Below, piece after piece: positions 58,091 to 64,000 of a DNA stretch of 64,000 nt. The first letter of the stretch is position 1. Each line of letters opens with the position of its first letter. The DNA lies in NCBI RefSeq assembly GCF_001704415.2, contig NC_030811.1, positions 53,123,591 through 53,187,590 of the forward strand, in the 5' to 3' direction. This DNA is from Capra hircus. Lineage: Eukaryota; Chordata; Mammalia; Artiodactyla; Bovidae. Made by a program: the position numbers and the translations under genes. The notes beneath the pieces are model-generated. The model was not told the origin of the DNA, made no database searches, and saw only the letters and a program-made list of their open reading frames with translations.

Positions 58091-58935
58091 TGCCCCTACC
58101 CTGCTACAAGGCACCTCAGCTAGAGAGTCAGTCAGAAGGTGTAGGCAGCAGGGAGTGGAGGGGGAAGCAGTGAATAAGAAAGGAGTGGAGAAGGGATCGT
58201 AAGCAGGTAGGAAGCAGGGGGTGGTGGCGAAGTCTGGGTGAAGAGCAGACCTTTAGGGGGAACAAAGCAAGTGTCCCTGCTAAAAATGGATTGTTCAAGA
58301 ACAGCTACTTAAGTCTGAGACTTACTAAGTTGGAGACTGGCTAGTAGAGAGTAGATAAGGAAGCTCGATCCTATACATGTGCTACCAACTAGAGATGTCT
58401 CCAGTGGGTTGCTGGAGCCCACGGGCCCTGGAATGCCGATTGACTGCATCTCTTCCCAACTTGGTATTCAGTGACATCACTGATAGCACGTGGTAAGCCA
58501 TGGTGTAAATGTGGATATTGATCTGTCCACCCTGGACTGCATGTGAGGATCAAACGAAAGCATGCATATGACCCCTGAGCACAGAGATGCACATAAAATA
58601 AGGGCTCGGGCAAAGAAAGGGGTGATTCTCATAAGCCCGTGCCTTTTTTGGACTCAGTGCAGTTCCCCCAGGAAAGATTAATTCAACCTTTCTACCCCTT
58701 CCCCATTTTTTTCCCCATGAGATATATCCCTCCCAATTGAAAAATAAAAGGGGGGGGAGCAAAGACAAAAGAAAGATTTTACAGAAAAGAGAGATGTTAG
58801 GGGAAAATAGTGTGTACCTGCCCATTTCCATTCCCCCACCGTTCCCTCTTCCCGTATTTGCTTCCACTCTCAGTTAGCCCAAAGAAAAATCAACTCCAGG
58901 GCTGGGCAGTCTTGAAAACAACTCTTTTGGCCATT

Positions 58936-59180
58936 TTTTTGAGATATAATTGACATACAACATGATACTGGTTTCAGACGTACAACATGATTGAATATTC
59001 ATACACTATATGTTGTGATGAGATCATCACAGTAAGTCTAGTTAACATCCATCACCCCCTACAGCTACAGTTTTTATTCTTGTGATGAGGACTTATAAGA
59101 TTGACTCTCTTAGCAACTTTCTATGCAAGACAGTTTATTAACTCTTCTTACTATGACATACATCACAGCCCACATCCTAT
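58936..59180 (-). mobile_element. Old L1 3' UTR fragment, antisense
   Basis: TTTGAGATATAATTGACATAC, GTTTCAGACGTACAACATG, CACAGTAAGTCTAGTTAAC and CTTAGCAACTTTCTATGC match the old mammalian L1 (L1MA/MB-type) 3' UTR in reverse. Confidence 0.75.
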
Positions 59181-59539
59181 CTTTTGGAGTTGGAAGTTTG
59201 CACCTAAAACACTTTTGAAATATTTTTCACAAAACTATTAACCTTCTCAAACTCCAGCAGAGACCCTCCCAAAAAAAGGAGAGCAGAGAACTGAAGACTG
59301 AGGGGTTGGGAATGAGTGAGAAGTAAATCCCAGAGGAGTAAATGGGCATTCAAGAAAGACAGAGAAAAATGAGAAAGGTCAGAGTAGAATGAGAAGAAGA
59401 GAAAACATATAATAGAAAGGAGCAGGAGGGAATGGACTTCGGGAGATGGGTGATTGAATCAATTTATCTCTCTGAGACCAGCACAACACGAGGTCCGCTG
59501 GCCTGCTCTGAAGATGACTCAGATGCTTACCTGGTCCTC

Positions 59540-59755
59540 TCTTACTGACCCTTTCTGAGCATCTCAGAGTTCTATCTCTGTTGCCTTGAACTCACGGGGG
59601 TATATTTTCTACCTTCCTTTCTAGATCAGGGGCTATTGGAAAGCAGGGAATTTGTTTTGCTTATCTTTGTACCCCCAGGGGCACAGCATGCTGATTATAT
59701 TGAAACACTTAAGACATTCGATACATACTTGTTAATGAATAAATGTGAATTAACC
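59540..59755 (+). mobile_element. L2 3' end
   Basis: GGGAATTTGTTTTGCTTATC, TTTGTACCCCCAGGGGCAC and TTGTTAATGAATAAATG follow the L2 terminus. Confidence 0.65.
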
Positions 59756-60377
59756 AGCTAAAACATGACACACTGGCAATGCACTTGGACCAGCTCATTT
59801 CTACAAAAACCTCCTAAGGCAGGCAGGCCTCATTATGATCTTGGGAAATTCAGAAAAACTTTTCTCTGGCCCACAAGGAAGAGTTTTGCCTTGTTTTGAA
59901 TTTTAAATTTCCTCTAACTATACCACAGTAAAATGATTAAAAGTTCTCTCAAATAAATTGATTTTTTTTTTTTTTTTGGCATTTTCAAATGTCCCATTCA
60001 TCCTTTCAGAATCTGTTAATGGAATGTGGAAAATAAACTCCCAAGATGTAGGAGTTTCTTTCTTCCTGGAACCATGACTCATAATACAAATGTTTGAAAC
60101 AGCTGAAAAAAGGAAAAAGGTTTTCTTTGAAGTGGCTTCACTTCCTACTTCTTACTGTGGTGACTGGTGCTTGTGATAGTAACACTTCCAATCCAAAAAG
60201 ATTGGAGCATGACCAAAGAAGGGCTTGGGCCAGCTAATCAGGCACTCCATATTTGCAAAGACTTGTAACATCATCTGGATGGGCAGGACACTACCAGGCC
60301 ATAATTTTTAATAAATTAAGACCCAATAGCAAAATATTCTTTAAAGTTTATGAAAAGGCAGCGTTTGGAAGTACACT

Positions 60378-60455
60378 AAAATTATTTTAATTTTATTTAA
60401 TTTTAATTATTTTAATTTTAATTAAAATTATTAATTTTATTCATTTTGTTTCAGG
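60378..60455. repeat. AT-rich (TTTTAATT)n tract
   Basis: AAAATTATTTTAATTTTATT repeats with inverted AAAATTA/TAATTTT units over about 75 bp. Low complexity. Confidence 0.85.
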
Positions 60456-61177
60456 GAGTGACAGTTTATTCTAGCTGCAGAGAAAGCAAACACACAATTA
60501 CAACTACGTAAAACTAAGCTAGTTAACTGGGAATTTAAAAGAAATTAAAATTTTCTGTGTCTTATTGTGAACTACTGTTTATTTCAGAAATGTTTTGTTG
60601 CGATATTAAGACTCATGTCCCTAAGAGTTCAACAGACTTGATGCACAAAAGGGATTCAGGGGAGGGAGCTGACCATCTGTCCAAAGCTTCCTGAACTTTC
60701 AGTAAAGCGAATGAATAAAATTATCCTTAATTATGTTGTCAGGGCTACATTTGAATACCCAGATGTACCAGACTTTGGATCAGCCATTTAAAATTCCATT
60801 TAAAGATTTTTGACTATGCAACAGAACTTTAGAAAGTGATGTTATACCAGATTTAATATTTTAAATGTTGTCACTTATCAGATGGTGATCTAACAGGGTT
60901 GGCACAAAAGGATAGAAGATAAAACTATTTCCCTTGAAATCTTTCTTTACCCATTAACATCTATAAAAGGGAAATGCTCATAGGCAAGAAATCCAGGAAT
61001 GGGAGGGATGTGGACAATCTCGGGCAGATTTCTCTATATTCTCTGCACTTGGTTCTACCTGGTGTACAATTCAAAGACACATTCCCTTAATGCTGATTAA
61101 GCTGTCTTCCTCTCTCAGGATGTGCAGACTCTTTCTTACTTGTCCAAATCCTACCCTATATCTTCAAGTCTGGCCAC

Positions 61178-61640
61178 ATAGCACAGCGGTTCCTACCTTG
61201 AGCTGTGAGTCAGCAGTGTGTGTGTGTATGTGTGTGTGTGTGTGTGTGTGTGCATACGCGCAGGTGTGCATGCACGCATGTGTGCACGTGCTCGGTTGGG
61301 TCTGACTTTTTGCCACTCCATGGGCTATAGCCTGCCAGGTTCCTCTGCCCACAGAATTTTCCAGGCAAGAACATTGAAGTAGATTGCCATTTCTTATTCC
61401 AGGGGATCTTCCTGACCCAGGAATCATGAGTCAGCAGAGATAGGTTTTAAAGTCAGATTTGCCACTTACTAGCTTTACATAGTCCTGGGCAAGATACTTA
61501 ATTTCTCTAGGCCTCAGTTTTCTCATCTATAAAATGGGAACAATAACTATTCATCCTTCATTAGGGTTGCTCTAAGGATTAAAAGAGATAATGTGTATAA
61601 AGCATAATTCCAGGAACACAGTTAGGTCTCATATCAAATT
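61178..61640 (+). mobile_element. MIR SINE split by a younger SINE
   Basis: ATAGCACAGCGGTTCC to GTGAGTCAGCAG, then from 61427 ATTTGCCACTTACTAGC, CCTCAGTTTTCTCATC and TATAAAATGGGAACAATAAC. The insert is flanked by TGAGTCAGCAG at 61206-61216 and 61427-61437. Confidence 0.88.
61217..61426 (-). mobile_element. Truncated Bov-tA/BovB-tail SINE with (TG)n end
   Basis: From about 61288 the reverse SINE tail runs CTCGGTTGGGTCTGAC to CTGACCCAGGAATC; the tRNA-like head is absent (5' truncation). On its 3' side lies a (TG)n/alternating purine-pyrimidine run at 61217-61288. A perfect 11-bp duplication of the MIR brackets the whole. Confidence 0.88.
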
Positions 61641-62041
61641 CTACTACTACTACTATTTTCTACCTCATTATGCTAACCAACAGGGATAGCTTCCTTCTAA
61701 AAAATTACAGCATATCTACCTCAAATGTAATCCTTTAGCACTTTAGCGTGCATTGCCTGATTCCTTGTTTCATGTGTGTGCATCTGGTTATTCCAGAAGA
61801 GGACAAGTTTTTTAAACAAAGGAAAATAAATTATAGTAGGCAAATTACAGAGCAGAAGGCAGAAAATTTGGATCTTGATCCCATCTCTGCTACTATTACC
61901 TGTGTCCTCTTGGGCAAGTCATGTAAAATATTTGAGTCTCAAGCTCCTCATCTGTGGATTGGTAGGGTTTGGTGATGAGTATTTAACTCTGCTTTGTGAA
62001 TGAACATAATCTCAGTCATCAGTATCCACTTATTAAAGAAG

Positions 62042-63165
62042 CTAAAGCAAGAGAGTTCCAGAAAAACATCTATTTCTGCTTTATTGACTATGCCAAAGCC
62101 TTTGACTATGTGGATCACAATAAGCTCTGGAAAATTCTGAAAGAGATGGGAATACCAGACCACCTGACCTGCCTCTTGAGAAATCTGTATGCAGGCCAGG
62201 AAGCAACAGTTAGAACTGGACATGGAACAACAGACTGGTTCCAAATAGGAAAAGGAGTACATCAAGGCTGTATATTGTCACCCTGCTTATTTAACTTATA
62301 TGCAGAGTACATCATGAGAAACGCTGGACTGGAAGAAACACAAGCTGGATTCAAGATTGCTGGGAGAAATATCAATAACCTCAGATATGCAGATGACACC
62401 CCCCTTATGGCAGAAAGTGAAGAGGAGCTAAAAAGCCTCTTGATGAAAGTGAAAGAGGAGAGTGAAAAAGTTGACTTAAAGCTCAACATTCAGAAAACGA
62501 AGATCATGGCATCTGGTCCCATCACTTCATGGGAAATAGATGGGGAAACAGTGGAAACAGTGGCTGACTTTATTTTTTTGGGCTCCACAATCACTGCAGA
62601 TGGTGATTGCAGCCATGAAATTAAAAGACACTTACTCCTTGGAAGGAAAGTTATGACCAACCTAGACAGTATATTCAAAAGCAGAGACATTACTTTGGCG
62701 ACTAAGGTCCATCTAGTCAAGGCTATGGTTTTTCCTGTGGTCATGTATGGATGTGAGAGTTGCACTGTGAAGAAGGCTGAGTGCTGAAGAATTGATGCTT
62801 TTGAAGTGTGGTGTTGGAGAAGACTCTTGAGAGTCCCTTGGACTGCAAGGAGATCCAACCAGTCCATTCTGAAGGAGATCAACCTTGAGATTTCTTTGGA
62901 AGGAATGATGCTAAAGCTGAAGCTCCAGTACTTTGGCCACCTCATGCGAAGAGTTGACTCATTGGAAAAGACTCTGATGGTGGGAGGGATTGGGGACAGG
63001 AGGAGAAGGGGACGACAGAGGATGAGATGGCTGGATGTCATCACGGACTCGATGGACGTGAGTCTGAGTGAACTCCGGGAGTTGGTGATGGACAAGGAGG
63101 CCTGGCATGCTGCGATTCATGGGGTCACAAAGAGTCGGACACGACTGAGCGACTGAGCTGAACTG
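62042..63165 (+). mobile_element. BovB LINE, truncated, YADD intact but CpG-type stop
   Basis: About 1.1 kb. The frame 61996-62787 encodes the RT palm: FCFIDYAKAFDYVDHNKLWK, GHGTTDWFQIGKGVHQGC, NNLRYADDTPLMAE, then KIMASGPITSWEIDGE. It ends at KKAEC followed by TGA, where the 53722 copy has CGA (Arg). A second frame (62806-63156) carries on with RRLLRVPWTARRSNQ to TRLSD. No endonuclease, so not autonomous. Confidence 0.95.
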
Positions 63166-64000
63166 AAAAGCAATGCACATGACTCAATTGGGTGGATTTA
63201 GATCAATGATAATTTGCCTCTTCATTTATGTCAAGTGACACCAGCCTGTACCACTGGGCTGCCATATTTTCATGACTTTTCTACATCAAGCAAAATTGAG
63301 TCTTTTAAAAAAAGACTGCATTGCCTCATTATATTATCATTGACTATATTATCAAAGTTTTTCATCTTTTCTTACAAAAAAAAACATGATGAAACATGGA
63401 ATCAATGGATATTTCAGGCAAAGATATATGAACAGAACTCAAATGCACCCATAAGAAGGGAAAATGTTTTGGCTTTAAATTAAAAAAAAAAAAAAATGAA
63501 GACAGTCTATTGACTATGAGATCTCTTCAAATGAAGAAAAGTTGCTTCATTTTAAACTTCCATACAGAGTATATGCATTTATTTTTTATCTTTAAAATGA
63601 TCACTTCCCTAAAATCTCTAGTTTGAGTTCCACATGCCCATGAAATCTACCAGCATATCAGCTTCACAAGCATTAAGTCTGCCTTCCTACATGTGACTAG
63701 GGATAAAATCCAAAGCAAACACCAGAACCTCCATCTACGGATGCTCATCTCCAAGATACGCTCCACCATGCGATGTCCCATCCCATCACCTTTCCCTTCT
63801 CTACTGGACCACTCTTGTCATTATCTCTTACTCTCTTAATGACCCTTCCTGACTCCATAACTCTCCTCATCCACCACCCCATTTCTCTGCTTCCTTTCAC
63901 AAACAGCTCTTCAGGATAGCTGTCTATATACTATTTTATAGTTTAGGAGCATCGTGAGGTCCAGAAAGATTACATCATTTATCTTATACAGTGATTTCCC

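Larger units (their letters stand above)
57267..64000 (-). other. CPVL: CPVL intron upstream of the first visible exon (partial)
   Basis: 6.7 kb to the window edge. Contains MIR and L2 pieces, an L1 3' UTR fragment, an AT-rich tract, a TG-tailed SINE in an MIR (61178-61640) and a BovB (62042-63165). 58100-58930, 59181-59535, 59756-60370, 60460-61175 and 63170-64000 show nothing recognised. No candidate for the signal-peptide exon was seen. Confidence 0.8.

Noticed and set aside
1..64000. A new multi-gene defence, biosynthetic or mobile system
   Set aside because: Apart from CPVL exons, all protein-like signals are BovB or L1 remnants with disabling lesions; nothing in order, spacing or motifs points to a novel system.

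Overview
This is non-coding-rich nuclear DNA from a ruminant (cattle, sheep, goat or a close relative). The repeats identify it. There are ten pieces of the RTE-type LINE BovB, many Bov-tA and Bov-A2 SINEs whose tails derive from BovB, a ruminant L1, CHR SINEs of the whale/ruminant lineage, and a mariner-derived MITE. The species cannot be fixed by eye.

Only one gene is evident: CPVL (carboxypeptidase, vitellogenic-like; serine carboxypeptidase family S10), on the minus strand. Nine consecutive internal coding exons lie at 57148-57266, 39931-40045, 38898-38956, 37014-37093, 31639-31705, 16590-16712, 15738-15869, 9633-9731 and 7355-7528 (5' to 3'). Every one has an AG acceptor and a GT donor. 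Their phases join without a break into 968 nt, or 322 residues plus the last two bases of a glycine codon. They carry the oxyanion-hole motif GGPGGSS and the nucleophile motif GESYAG. The signal-peptide end, and the exons with the catalytic Asp and His, were not found and should lie beyond the right and left edges.

Layout. 1-7354 is the intron after the last visible exon, with a CHR SINE nested in an L1 and a BovB nested in the CHR. 7355-16712 holds four exons between SINEs and a head-to-head BovB pair. 16713-31638 is a 15 kb intron with an L2, tandem SINEs, a 1.5 kb L1 that split a SINE, and a four-copy minisatellite. 31639-40045 holds four exons close together. 40046-57147 is a 17 kb intron with the longest BovB (about 3.4 kb, dead). 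57267-64000 is the intron upstream of the first visible exon, with another BovB.

No RNA gene, CRISPR array, operon or other microbial system is present. All long open reading frames outside the nine exons are retrotransposon remnants or chance. The points of interest are the retrotransposon lesions (one BovB has lost exactly its YADD box in frame), the datable nested insertions with target-site duplications, repeat pairs that could fold around CPVL exons, a minisatellite, and a glycosylation sequon not in the human protein as I recall it.
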